Shown here one piece after another: positions 45,202-55,180 of a stretch of DNA of 64,000 nt (its first letter is position 1; each line of letters opens with the position of its first letter). Both the position numbers and the translations under genes were made by a program. This stretch comes from Lachnotalea sp. AF33-28 (lineage in GTDB: Bacteria > Bacillota > Clostridia > Lachnospirales > Lachnospiraceae), in assembly GCF_003477885.1 (NCBI RefSeq), contig NZ_QUEE01000001.1, positions 248,001 to 312,000 on the forward strand, written 5' to 3'. The notes beneath the pieces were generated by a model. The model saw nothing but the letters and a program-made list of their open reading frames with translations, ran no database searches and was not told the DNA's origin.

Positions 45202-46899
45202 TTAAAACCTCATTTTTTTCACCATTTCTACAAATTCGCGGTTGTTCCTGGTGCGGGCAAAAAGATCCAGAACGCGCTCCACAATTTCCTCAGATCTCAT
45301 ATCCGTGGTGGCTTTTCGGATGATATCCACAGCCTCTCTCTCTTCAGGAGACAGCAGCAGATCATCCCTCCTGGTGCCGGATTTGAGTATATCGATGGCG
45401 GGGAAAATCCTCTTCTCGGACAGCTTGCGGTCCAGCACGAGTTCCATATTGCCGGTGCCTTTAAACTCCTCAAACACCACATCGTCCATCCTGGAACCGG
45501 TATCCACCAGCGCTGTGGCGAGAATCGTCAGGCTGCCGCCCTCCCGCATGTTTCTGGCCGCGCCAAAAAACCTCTTGGGCATATGCAGCGCCGCCGGGTC
45601 CAGACCGCCTGAAAGCGTGCGGCCGCTGGGCGCAACAGTCAGGTTATACGCCCTTGCCAGACGGGTGATGCTGTCTAACAGGATCGTCACATCCTTCCCA
45701 TGCTCCACCAGACGCTTCGCGCGCTCCAGCACCATCTCCGACACCCTCTTATGGTGTTCCGGCAGCTCGTCAAAGGTGGAATAGATCACTTCCACGTTAG
45801 GCCCTTCAATGGATTCCTTAATATCGGTCACTTCCTCAGGCCGCTCATCGATCAGCAGGATAATCAGGTGCATCTCCCTGTGGTTTACGGTGATCGCCTT
45901 GGCGATCTGCTTGAGGAGCGTGGTTTTACCTGCCTTGGGCGGGGATACGATCATGCCTCTCTGCCCCTTGCCGATGGGCGACAGGATATCCACGATGCGC
46001 ATGGAAGGCTTGCCCCCGGGCGTTTCCATATGGAGCCTCACGTTGGGGAATATGGGGGTCAGATCTTCAAAATTGGGCCTCCGCTCTGCCATATAGGCCG
46101 GCAGGCCGTTGACCTTGTTCACATACAGCAGCGCCGCGAACTTCTCCTGTCCGGTCTTAATCCTCTTGGAGCCCAGCACAATATCTCCGGTCTTTAAATT
46201 AAACCGGCGGATCTGGGAAGGGCTTACATAGACGTCGTTCTCGCCGGGCAGGTAATTGGCGCTTCGGATAAAGCCGAATCCATCCGGCATTACCTCGAGG
46301 ATCCCTTCCGCCGGCACGCCGCTGTCAAGGGACTGCAGCTCCTCATTGCTCATGCCGCCGGGCCTTGTCATCCTTTGTCCGCGTCCGTCGTATCGGTTCT
46401 CCTGTCGTTCGGAACTCTTACCATCGGTTCGGTCGGCCCCTCCGGCATAGGAAGCATCTGTTCTTGCGGTATCTTCTGCGCTTTCCCTGGCCTCCTGTCC
46501 GTCATTTCCATTCAGGCTCACCCTGGCGTCCGGATTCTCTGTTCTGGGGGCATCCGCCCTCCGTCCTGCGGGCGGAAGTGTCCGTATGCTTCTGCTCCCA
46601 GCAGTATTCTGGCTTCTGGTGTTCTGGCGGTTTTCTCCCTGTCCCTGCCGGTTGTTCCTGGGCCTGCTCTCCTGACGCTCCTGGGGCGCGCTGTCCGTCC
46701 CTGTTTCGGTTTGCAGACCGCCGTTTTCTTTCACCATATCCGTATGTTCCGTCTGAATTTGTTTCTTCTCCTCTTCTGCCAGCGCCAGCAGGCTCTCAAT
46801 GAGATCCGCTTTTTTCGCTGTAGAGATCCTCTTCAATCCTCTTGACTTTGCAATTTCTCTTAGCTCCGTCAAAGGCAGAGCTTCCAGTTTTTCCCGCAT
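45202..46899 (-). CDS. rho: Transcription termination factor Rho with long inserted linker
   Basis: 565 residues from the ATG at 46899 (AAGGAGAG upstream); E. coli Rho has 419. The N-terminal SAP-like helix bundle (LPLTELREIAKSRGLKRIST) is followed by an insert of about 140 residues (~55-190) rich in Gln, Asn, Arg, Glu and Gly (RPRNNRQGQGENRQNTRSQN) that is likely disordered. Then come the RNA-binding cold-shock domain (GILEVMPDGFGFIRSANYLPGENDVYVSPSQIRRF), Walker A PPKAGKTTLLKQ, Walker B LIILLIDERPEEV, and the Q/R loops. Hexameric ATP-driven RNA translocase. Confidence 0.96.
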   Translation of the reverse strand: MREKLEALPLTELREIAKSRGLKRISTAKKADLIESLLALAEEEKKQIQTEHTDMVKENGGLQTETGTDSAPQERQESRPRNNRQGQGENRQNTRSQNTAGSRSIRTLPPAGRRADAPRTENPDARVSLNGNDGQEARESAEDTARTDASYAGGADRTDGKSSERQENRYDGRGQRMTRPGGMSNEELQSLDSGVPAEGILEVMPDGFGFIRSANYLPGENDVYVSPSQIRRFNLKTGDIVLGSKRIKTGQEKFAALLYVNKVNGLPAYMAERRPNFEDLTPIFPNVRLHMETPGGKPSMRIVDILSPIGKGQRGMIVSPPKAGKTTLLKQIAKAITVNHREMHLIILLIDERPEEVTDIKESIEGPNVEVIYSTFDELPEHHKRVSEMVLERAKRLVEHGKDVTILLDSITRLARAYNLTVAPSGRTLSGGLDPAALHMPKRFFGAARNMREGGSLTILATALVDTGSRMDDVVFEEFKGTGNMELVLDRKLSEKRIFPAIDILKSGTRRDDLLLSPEEREAVDIIRKATTDMRSEEIVERVLDLFARTRNNREFVEMVKKMRF

Positions 46900-46935
46900 A
46901 ATACTCTCCTTCATGCTTATGATCGCGTTTATCTG

Positions 46936-47012
46936 CCATTGCTTCATCCCACGCCCGGCAATCTCACGGAGTATGTCCACATCTTATATTAATACATGGC
47001 CCAACCTCATCT
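46936..47012. repeat. Leader-region repeat, copy A (upstream of rho)
   Basis: CCATTGCTTCATCCCACGCC onward resembles 47289-47361 (CCATTGTTTCATTCCGCACT onward) along its whole ~75-bp length in the same orientation. Both, read leftwards, encode similar peptides (...LREIAGRGMKQWQI and ...LCEITECGMKQWEI). Copy A overlaps the 5' leader of rho. Confidence 0.55.
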
Positions 47013-47288
47013 CAATGTGAGACCGATTTCCTTAGCCCACCGCTGCCGTTCATCTTATTCCTGGCAATTTATCTATCCGCATAGCTGCTTATTACCACAT
47101 TTATCCATATAACTGAGTATCGTTTACCCGCACCGGCTGTTTGGCTTCAATGCCGGCTATATCCCGCTGTCTGGCTGTCTAGTATGCTGTTTGGCTGAAC
47201 ATAATAAAATGCTAGTTAATTATATGCTTTTCTTAGGTTATGGATTTGTAGGCGCAGCGGCCTTAAGACGTTTTACACGTAGAATTTC

Positions 47289-47361
47289 CCATTGTTTCAT
47301 TCCGCACTCGGTAATCTCACAGAGCACCCCCACATCTTATCAGATGCATATGGCCTCATCT
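47289..47361. repeat. Leader-region repeat, copy B
   Basis: Diverged second copy of 46936-47012, ~350 bp away in the rho/DUF4364 intergenic region. Nothing else recognisable lies in 47013-47570 beyond AT-rich promoter-like DNA ahead of 47572. Confidence 0.5.
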
Positions 47362-47571
47362 TTAGCGGAGGATACCGGTTTTTGTTAAAGAACAAGTAAC
47401 ATGTAAACGATTCTGTTTTCAGTTATATAACGCGCTGTGTTGTATCATACTTATATTACAGGAAGAATTCCACTTTGTCAAATATCTGTGCAGTTCTTTA
47501 CTTGATTTCGCCACTTAAAATTGATATGATAAAGAGTGTCCGTACTTTTTTACCGGAAAGCAGGTGGATAA

Positions 47572-48099
47572 ATGCTGTCAGAACCTTTAACTCTATACAA
47601 ACTGATGATCCTCTATATGCTGAAACAGGTGAAATTTCCCCTGTCCAATTCGCAGATATCCGAATTCTTTCTGGATAATGAGTATACCACGTATTTCACT
47701 TTGCAGCAAGCCCTCTCCGAGCTTTTGGAATCCACTCTGATCCGGGTGGAAACCACGCGGAACAGCACCCGTTATGAAATCACGCGGGAAGGTGAAGATA
47801 CGCTGACTTTTTTCGGAAAAAAGATCTCCGAAGCCATCGTGGAGGATATGGACCGTTTCCTTCAGGAAAATAAGATACGCTTAAGAAACGAAGTAGGAGT
47901 CGTAGCGGATTACTATAAGAACACCAGCCAGGATTTTACCGTACACTGTGAGATCCGTGAAGGAAAGAAGTCTCTGTTTGAACTGAACCTCTCCGTCCCC
48001 ACCCAGGAACAGGCCGAGGCCATGTGCAGCCGCTGGCACGATTCCACTCAGGCCATCTACTCCTATGTAATGCAGGAGCTGATGAAAGAAAAAGATTAA
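47572..48099 (+). CDS. DUF4364-family protein
   Basis: 175 residues. The N-terminal winged-helix-like region (LTLYKLMILYMLKQVKFPLSNSQISEFFL, TLQQALSELLESTLIRVE, TRYEITREGEDTLTFF) looks like a DNA-binding fold of the PadR/MarR kind. The C-terminal half is alpha/beta. Conserved in Lachnospiraceae and relatives; function unknown. Placed 31 bases before engB in the same direction, so probably cotranscribed. The ribosome site is AGGTGG. Confidence 0.85.
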   Translation: MLSEPLTLYKLMILYMLKQVKFPLSNSQISEFFLDNEYTTYFTLQQALSELLESTLIRVETTRNSTRYEITREGEDTLTFFGKKISEAIVEDMDRFLQENKIRLRNEVGVVADYYKNTSQDFTVHCEIREGKKSLFELNLSVPTQEQAEAMCSRWHDSTQAIYSYVMQELMKEKD

Positions 48100-48130
48100 A
48101 CTATAACTATAGCAAAGAAGAGGTTAACCC

Positions 48131-48727
48131 ATGATCATAAAATCCGTCAATCTGGAAACCGTATGTGGAATCACCAGCACTCTCCCCCAAAATACAATGC
48201 CCGAATTCGCATTCGCGGGCAAGTCAAACGTAGGGAAATCGTCACTGATCAACGCGCTGATGAACCGCAAATCCTATGCCAGGATCTCCGCCCAGCCCGG
48301 CAAAACTCAGACCATCAATTACTACAACATAAACGGCGAACTCTATTTCGTGGACCTGCCCGGCTACGGCTACGCCAAGGTATCCCAGGAGACTAAAGCC
48401 AAGTGGGGGAAGATGATTGAGAACTATCTCCATACCTCCGCACAGCTCAAATGTGTCTTTCTCCTGATCGACATCCGCCACGAGCCCTCCGCCAATGACC
48501 GGGATATGTATGACTGGATCGTATACAACGGCTTTCACCCGCTCATCATCGCCACTAAGGCGGACAAGATCAACCGCAGCCAGCTTTCCAAGCAGGTAAA
48601 GCTGATCCGCACAGCCTTAGATTTAGACGCCGGCACCACGGTCATCCCTTTCTCCGCCGAAACCAAACAGGGCAGAGACGACATATACGCCCGCATCGAC
48701 CAATTACTCTCCGGCACCGATTTATAA
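48131..48727 (+). CDS. engB: Ribosome biogenesis GTPase YsxC/EngB
   Basis: 198 residues, full length. G1 FAGKSNVGKSSLINALMN, G3 DLPGYGYAKV, G4 TKAD, G5 around FSAETKQG. It assists assembly of the large ribosomal subunit. AAGAGGTT precedes the ATG. A terminator follows at 48744. Confidence 0.96.
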   Translation: MIIKSVNLETVCGITSTLPQNTMPEFAFAGKSNVGKSSLINALMNRKSYARISAQPGKTQTINYYNINGELYFVDLPGYGYAKVSQETKAKWGKMIENYLHTSAQLKCVFLLIDIRHEPSANDRDMYDWIVYNGFHPLIIATKADKINRSQLSKQVKLIRTALDLDAGTTVIPFSAETKQGRDDIYARIDQLLSGTDL

Positions 48728-48743
48728 AAATTCCGAATCCCAC

Positions 48744-48785
48744 GCCCATGTCCGGCCAAATCTGCGCCTGACACGGGCATTTTTA
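48744..48785 (+). terminator. Terminator of engB
   Basis: GCCCATGTC / GACACGGGC (one mismatch) with loop CGGCCAAATCTGCGCCT, followed by ATTTTTA. It begins 16 bases after the stop codon. Confidence 0.75.
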
Positions 48786-48812
48786 TTCAATAGGAAAAAC
48801 GGCCTATTGAAC

Positions 48813-48910
48813 AAAAATGCTCCGCAAGGATCGCACTGCGTGGAAGGTATTATGTCGCTAAAGCGACCCGCTGCAGGCGGAGAATCCCGCGAGCGGGATT
48901 CTTTTTCATT
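48813..48910 (-). repeat. Repeat E2, full copy 2 (inverted relative to copy 1)
   Basis: Reverse complement matches 41620-41716 over most of its length. On the plus strand it ends with GAATCCCGCGAGCGGGATTC followed by TTTTTC, a second terminator-like hairpin after engB. Confidence 0.75.
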
Positions 48911-48960
48911 TATTTGGAAGATACTACCTATTATCCTTTTTCATTTCTTGAAGCTCTATT

Positions 48961-49079
48961 GAGGGCAGATAATCTCGCAAGTACTTCGGTTTTGCGGGCC
49001 GGCGTTCACACATGTACTCCGTTTTGAGGGCTGGCGATCTCGCGCATACTCTGTTTTGAGGGCCGGCGATCTCGCAGCC
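48961..49079. repeat. Degenerate 32-33 bp tandem repeats
   Basis: Units starting TACTTCGGTTTTGCGGGCCG (48982), TACTCCGTTTTGAGGGCTGG (49015) and TACTCTGTTTTGAGGGCCGG (49047), each closing with ATCTCGC or a variant; a partial unit precedes at 48961. They abut the large inverted repeat. Confidence 0.65.
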
Positions 49080-49362
49080 AGGGCTTAGCGGGGAGGACAG
49101 AAGGGGGGACGGAGGGCGCCGCTGCCAGGGGCTGTCTGTATACTTTGCATCTGCAGGCGTTTAGAGTATCTTAGTTGTCCTGATTTTATGCAAATGGGAA
49201 ATGAACCTTGTTTGAGCGAAGCGAGTTTGGTTCATTTCCCATTGTCCTGCATAAAATCAGGAAAGCTTAGATACTCTTAACACCGAAGCCCGCAAAGTAT
49301 GCAGACAGCCCCTGGCAGCGGCGCCCTCCGTCCCCCTTCCGTCCTCCCCGCTAAGCCCTGGC
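49077..49362. repeat. 286-bp inverted repeat between engB and lon
   Basis: Two ~140-bp arms meet near 49219. The outer 70 bases of each arm match almost perfectly (GCCAGGGCTTAGCGGGGAGG at 49077; its complement ends at 49362), as do CCTGATTTTATGC/GCATAAAATCAGG and ATGGGAAATGAACC/GGTTCATTTCCCAT near the centre, with small gaps in between. The loop contains GAGCGAAGCGAG. No open frame and no transposase. It lies between convergent genes. Confidence 0.85.
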
Positions 49363-49411
49363 GGACCTCTTCGCGGCCCCACATTGGCGGACGCCTCCGG
49401 CGGCCCGCCCC

Positions 49412-51712
49412 CTACACCAGCGCCTGCTGAATCACCTCATCCATCGCGCTGACATAGGCGATATCCAATCCTCTGGTGATCTCCGCGGACAGCTCGGCCA
49501 CATCCGGCCGGTTTTTCTCCGGCACCAGCACATGATGGATGTTCGCCATCTTAGCGGCCAGCAGCTTCTCCTTCAGCCCTCCGATGGGCAATACGCGTCC
49601 GCGCAGCGTCACTTCTCCGGTCATAGCCAGGTCCGCCTTTACCTTGCGGTCTATCACAGCAGACAGTATGGCCGTGGCCATGGTGATGCCGGCTGACGGG
49701 CCGTCCTTGGGCACAGCGCCTTCCGGTATGTGGATATGGATATCATGTTTATCGAAAAAGTCCTCTTCGATCTGAAAATCAGGCCCGATGGAACGGATGT
49801 AGCTGATGGCGGTCTGGGCGGACTCCTTCATCACATCCCCCATCTGTCCGGTCAGCTGGATCTTGCCGCTGCCCGGCATGACGTTGACCTCAATCTGCAG
49901 GGTGTCACCGCCCACGCTGGTCCATGCCAGCCCGCGCACAATCCCCACCTCGTCGGTTTCATTGGCCATGTCAAAGCTGACCCTTTCTATGCCCAGGTAT
50001 TTCTCCAGACTGTTTTCTGTGACGCGCACCGAGGACTTGTTCTCCTCCAGTATCTCCTTGGCTGCTTTGCGGCAGATATCACCGATTCTTCTTTCCAGAT
50101 TGCGCACGCCCGCTTCTCTGGTATAGTTTAAGATGATCTTCTGCAGGGCCTTTTTGCTGATGGACAGCTGGGCAGGAAGCAGCCCATTCTTTTTCATCTG
50201 CTTTGAAATCAGATAATTTTCCGCAATATGAAATTTCTCGTTTACCGTATAGCTGTTGACTTCGATAATCTCCATGCGGTCTAACAACGGCCGCGCAATG
50301 GTTTCCGTCGTGTTGGCCGTGGCGATGAACAGCACCTCCGACAGATCCAGCGGCAGTTCCACATAATGATCCCGGAATTTGTTGTTCTGTTCCGAATCCA
50401 GCACCTCCAGCAGTGCGGAAGCCGTGTCCCCTTTGTAATCGCTGCTTACCTTATCGATCTCGTCCAGCAGCATCAGAGGATTAGCGACGCCGGCCTGTTT
50501 CAGCCCTGCCGCAATGCGGCCGGGCATGGCGCCCACATAGGTCCTGCGGTGACCGCGGATCTCCGCCTCGTCCCGCACTCCGCCCAGGCAGATCCGCACA
50601 TAATTACGGCCCAGCGCTCTGGCAACCGACCTGGCGATAGAAGTCTTACCGGTTCCCGGCGGGCCAACCAGACACAGAATCGGAGCCTCCCCTTTATCCG
50701 TCAGCCTGCGCACGGCTAGATGTTCCAGAATTCTCTCCTTCACCTTTTCCAGGCCGTAGTGGTCCGCATCCAGTATCTCCCTCGCATGCTTGATATCAAT
50801 ATTTTCTTCGGACTGCCTGTCCCAGGGCAGTTCCAGCAGCGTTTCGATATATGTGCGCATAACCGCGCTTTCCTGTCCTAAAGGGGTGGTGCGGAAACGC
50901 GCGATCTCCTTGCGGATTCTTTCCTTTATCTCGTCGGAAGCTGTCAGCGCGTCGCACTGCTTTATGTAGTCGTCGGCCTCTGATCCCGTATTCTCTTCGC
51001 CAAGTTCCTCGCGGATGACTTTCATCTGTTCCCGCAGGATGTATTCCTTCTGATTTTTGTCGATCCGGTCCCTGACCTTGATCTGGAATTCCTTCTTAAT
51101 CCTGGCGATATCCGTCTCATGGCTGATCAGTTTCTCCTCATAGGCAAACAGCTCCAGATAGGACTCCGCATCCAGTATGGACTGTCTTGCTTCATACTCC
51201 AGCGGCAGTGAGATCCCAATCTGATAGAGAAGGACATCCAGCTCCTTTATCTTTAAAAGCCTGGGCACAATCTGTTTGCCCACCGGCATAACTTCCATGC
51301 CAAATACCTTCAGCCGGTCCCCTATGATTCGCACAAATCCTTCCTGGGTCAGAGGATCCAGTTCCCCTGCTATATCGCCCAAAGGTGAATCTTCCACCTC
51401 GCCAACCAGATAATCCCCAGATGTATCCAGTGTCATCAGTTTACCTCTGGTCAATCCCTCCACAGTCACTCTGGTCAGGCTGCTGGGCATCTTGAGCACC
51501 TGCTTTATACGGGCAGTTACTCCGAATCTGAACAGGTCCTCCTGCTCCGGCTCTTCCAGCTCCGGATCCCGCTGTGTGACCAGAAATACCATCTGGTCCG
51601 ATTCCATGGCCTTGTCAAGCGCCGCAGCGGATTTGTCCCTGCTGACGTCAAAATGCGCCGACATATTGGGAAGGACTGAAAGCCCGCGAAGTGCTATTAC
51701 TGGTTTTTCCAT
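49412..51712 (-). CDS. lon: ATP-dependent protease Lon
   Basis: 766 residues from the ATG at 51712 (AGTGGAGG upstream). LAN substrate-binding domain (~1-200), AAA+ module with Walker A GPPGTGKT and Walker B LMLLDEIDKV, and the Ser-Lys protease domain with the Ser in PKDGPSAGITMATA and the Lys in GGLKEKLLAA. It degrades misfolded and regulatory proteins. It follows clpX in a leftward chain tig-clpP-clpX-lon, separated from clpX by a hairpin. Confidence 0.97.
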   Translation of the reverse strand: MEKPVIALRGLSVLPNMSAHFDVSRDKSAAALDKAMESDQMVFLVTQRDPELEEPEQEDLFRFGVTARIKQVLKMPSSLTRVTVEGLTRGKLMTLDTSGDYLVGEVEDSPLGDIAGELDPLTQEGFVRIIGDRLKVFGMEVMPVGKQIVPRLLKIKELDVLLYQIGISLPLEYEARQSILDAESYLELFAYEEKLISHETDIARIKKEFQIKVRDRIDKNQKEYILREQMKVIREELGEENTGSEADDYIKQCDALTASDEIKERIRKEIARFRTTPLGQESAVMRTYIETLLELPWDRQSEENIDIKHAREILDADHYGLEKVKERILEHLAVRRLTDKGEAPILCLVGPPGTGKTSIARSVARALGRNYVRICLGGVRDEAEIRGHRRTYVGAMPGRIAAGLKQAGVANPLMLLDEIDKVSSDYKGDTASALLEVLDSEQNNKFRDHYVELPLDLSEVLFIATANTTETIARPLLDRMEIIEVNSYTVNEKFHIAENYLISKQMKKNGLLPAQLSISKKALQKIILNYTREAGVRNLERRIGDICRKAAKEILEENKSSVRVTENSLEKYLGIERVSFDMANETDEVGIVRGLAWTSVGGDTLQIEVNVMPGSGKIQLTGQMGDVMKESAQTAISYIRSIGPDFQIEEDFFDKHDIHIHIPEGAVPKDGPSAGITMATAILSAVIDRKVKADLAMTGEVTLRGRVLPIGGLKEKLLAAKMANIHHVLVPEKNRPDVAELSAEITRGLDIAYVSAMDEVIQQALV

Positions 51713-51747
51713 TGTATCCTCCACTTTTCATCTTATCTTTTTGCGAA

Positions 51748-51805
51748 AATAGCTGATAAAGGGGATTCTCCGGTTACAGGGTACTATCCTCATTTATCAG
51801 CTATT
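51748..51805 (-). terminator. Hairpin between clpX and lon
   Basis: Stem AATAGCTGATAAA / TTTATCAGCTATT (13 bp) with a ~32-base loop; TT follows on the minus strand. It may end or attenuate transcription between clpX and lon. Confidence 0.6.
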
Positions 51806-51813
51806 AGGTAAAG

Positions 51814-53085
<1,272 letters not shown>

Positions 53086-53095
53086 TGTTATCCTC

Positions 53096-53677
53096 CTACC
53101 GGCTTACAATCACTTCATCGATCAGGCCATAAGCTTTGGCTTCTTCCGCGCTCATGTAATTATCCCTCTCGGTATCCCTCTCAATTACCTCCAATGGCTG
53201 TCCTGTTCTGTCGGCGAGGATCTGGTTTAATTTCTTTCTGGTCTTGATGATCATATCGGCCACGATCTGAATCTCGGTGGCCTGGCCCTGAGCGCCGCCT
53301 GAAGGCTGATGAATCATGATCTCCGCATTTGGAAGCGCAAACCGCTTGCCCTTGGTGCCGCCCGCCAGCAAAAATGCTCCCATGCTGGCTGCCATACCCA
53401 TGCAGATTGTGGATACGTCGCATTTGATATAATTCATCGTGTCGTAAATAGCCATGCCGGCCGTTACGGAACCTCCGGGGCTGTTGATGTACAGGGAAAT
53501 ATCCTTTCCGGGATCTTCCGACTCCAGAAACAGCATCTGCGCTACTACAATGCTGGCGGATACATCCGTCACCTCTTCACCTAAAAATATAATCCTGTCC
53601 CGAAGCAAACGGGAATAAATATCATAGAATCTTTCACCGCCTCTGACGGTTTCGATCACATTAGGTATAATAGCCAT
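53096..53677 (-). CDS. clpP: ATP-dependent Clp protease proteolytic subunit ClpP
   Basis: 193 residues from the ATG at 53677 (GAGGAGCCACT upstream). Catalytic Ser in GMAASMGAFLL, His in MIHQPSGGAQGQ, Asp in DRDNYMSA-region DTERDNYMSAEEA. It ends 10 bases before clpX. Confidence 0.98.
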   Translation of the reverse strand: MAIIPNVIETVRGGERFYDIYSRLLRDRIIFLGEEVTDVSASIVVAQMLFLESEDPGKDISLYINSPGGSVTAGMAIYDTMNYIKCDVSTICMGMAASMGAFLLAGGTKGKRFALPNAEIMIHQPSGGAQGQATEIQIVADMIIKTRKKLNQILADRTGQPLEVIERDTERDNYMSAEEAKAYGLIDEVIVSR

Positions 53678-53725
53678 AGTGGCTCCTCCTCTCTGATCCT
53701 GCAATTAAGATGGGTGTAGAGCCCA

Positions 53726-55012
53726 TCAAACCTCTGCTGCCTGTGCAACAAGGAAATCCACCGCCTTCTGTACGGCGATATCCTTCTTCATCGAGTTCTT
53801 TTCTTCCTCACCCATGAGGTCTTTCAGCTTGTCTGCCTCCATCTGGTACATGGCGGCCATATTTTCAATTTCCTTCTCCAGATCTTCTTCCGCAGCTTCG
53901 ATGTTCTCCACGGCCGCCACTGCTTCCAGAACCAGTCTGGTCTGGATGCGCTTGAGTGCCTGAGGCTTCATCTGCTCTAACATGGAGCTCTCTGTCTGGC
54001 CTGTATACTGCATATACATCTCCATAGTCAGTCCCTGCTGCTGCATTCTCTGAGCGAAATCATTGACCATGGTCTTAGCCTGGGAATCCACCATCGCATC
54101 CGGAATCTCCATGGACGCGTTCTCAATCGCCTTATCCACTACGGCGTTTTCTTTCTCTGTCTTAGCTTCTTTCTCTTTGCGCTCGCGGATGTTCTTCTCA
54201 ACATCGGCTTTGTATGCTTCCAGAGTATCGAATTCAGAAACTTCACTTGCGAACTCATCGTCAATTTCCGGCAGTTCTTTTACTTTGATGCCTTTTACGG
54301 TTACCTTAAATACAGCCGCCTTGCCCTTTAATTCTTCCGCCTGGTAGTCCTCCGGGAAAGTTACGTTTACTTCTGTCTCCTTGCCGATCTCGGCACCGAT
54401 CAGCTGCTCTTCAAATCCGGGTATAAACGCGCCGGAACCGATCACCAGCTTATAGTCCGTACCCTTGCCGCCTTCAAACGCAACGCCGTCCACGAAGCCC
54501 TCGAAGTCAATGGTGGTTTCATCTTTATCCTGCACTGCGCGGTCTTCCACGGTGGTCATCACACCGTTCTTCTCCTGCTCTTTCCTGATCTCATCCATGA
54601 TGTCGTCTTCGGTCACAATCACGGTGTTTTTAGGCACTTCGATTCCCTTATACTGTCCGAGAGTCACTTCCGGCTTCACAGCAACCGTAGCCGTATAGAT
54701 CAGATCTTTGTCAGGATCCACCTGATCAAAGCCCAGTTCCGGCTGGGATACGATTTCCAGGCCGCTTTCCTTTGCAGCGTTTTCATAGCTTTCAGGAAGC
54801 AGGTCATTGACAGCGTCTTCCAGGAAGATACCCTTGCCGTACATCTGCTCGATCATTTTACGGGGAGCTTTACCTTTTCTGAAACCGGGAATATTGAATC
54901 TATTCTTTGTTCTTAAATAAACTCCCTGCATAGCCTTCTCCACCTCGGCAGCGGGTACCTCAATCGTAAGCTTTGCCATATTCTTTTCTAATGTCTCTAC
55001 TTTTACACTCAT
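53726..55012 (-). CDS. tig: Trigger factor (ribosome-associated chaperone, prolyl isomerase)
   Basis: 428 residues. Ribosome-binding N-terminal domain with signature FNIPGFRKGKAPRKMI, FKBP-type isomerase domain (DETTIDFEGFVDGVAFEGGKGTDYKLVIGSG.FIPGFEEQL), and a helical C-terminal chaperone cradle. First gene of the tig-clpP-clpX-lon cluster, the usual order. AAGGAGGATA precedes the ATG. Confidence 0.98.
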   Translation of the reverse strand: MSVKVETLEKNMAKLTIEVPAAEVEKAMQGVYLRTKNRFNIPGFRKGKAPRKMIEQMYGKGIFLEDAVNDLLPESYENAAKESGLEIVSQPELGFDQVDPDKDLIYTATVAVKPEVTLGQYKGIEVPKNTVIVTEDDIMDEIRKEQEKNGVMTTVEDRAVQDKDETTIDFEGFVDGVAFEGGKGTDYKLVIGSGAFIPGFEEQLIGAEIGKETEVNVTFPEDYQAEELKGKAAVFKVTVKGIKVKELPEIDDEFASEVSEFDTLEAYKADVEKNIRERKEKEAKTEKENAVVDKAIENASMEIPDAMVDSQAKTMVNDFAQRMQQQGLTMEMYMQYTGQTESSMLEQMKPQALKRIQTRLVLEAVAAVENIEAAEEDLEKEIENMAAMYQMEADKLKDLMGEEEKNSMKKDIAVQKAVDFLVAQAAEV

Positions 55013-55140
55013 CGCGTGTATCCTCCTTATTTATTCGCATTAATAATATTATTCCTGAATTCACTTTTTGTATAGCCAATTTTTAGCATTGGCAGTATAT
55101 CATTATACCATAACACCGGCGGTTATGCCAACTGTTTTTT

Positions 55141-55180
55141 GTTCAATAGAAAATACTCCCGCGAGCGGGATTCTTTTTCA
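55141..55180 (-). terminator. Terminator of plsC, partial E2 repeat
   Basis: TCCCGC-GA-GCGGGA (55157-55170) flanked by GTTCAATAGAAAATAC and TTCTTTTTCATTTTAT. It overlaps the plsC stop region. The same hairpin and T-rich flank occur in the full E2 copies. Confidence 0.65.

Noticed and set aside
49077..49362. Insertion sequence with terminal inverted repeats
   Set aside because: The whole stretch is arm and short loop; there is no room for and no trace of a transposase gene.
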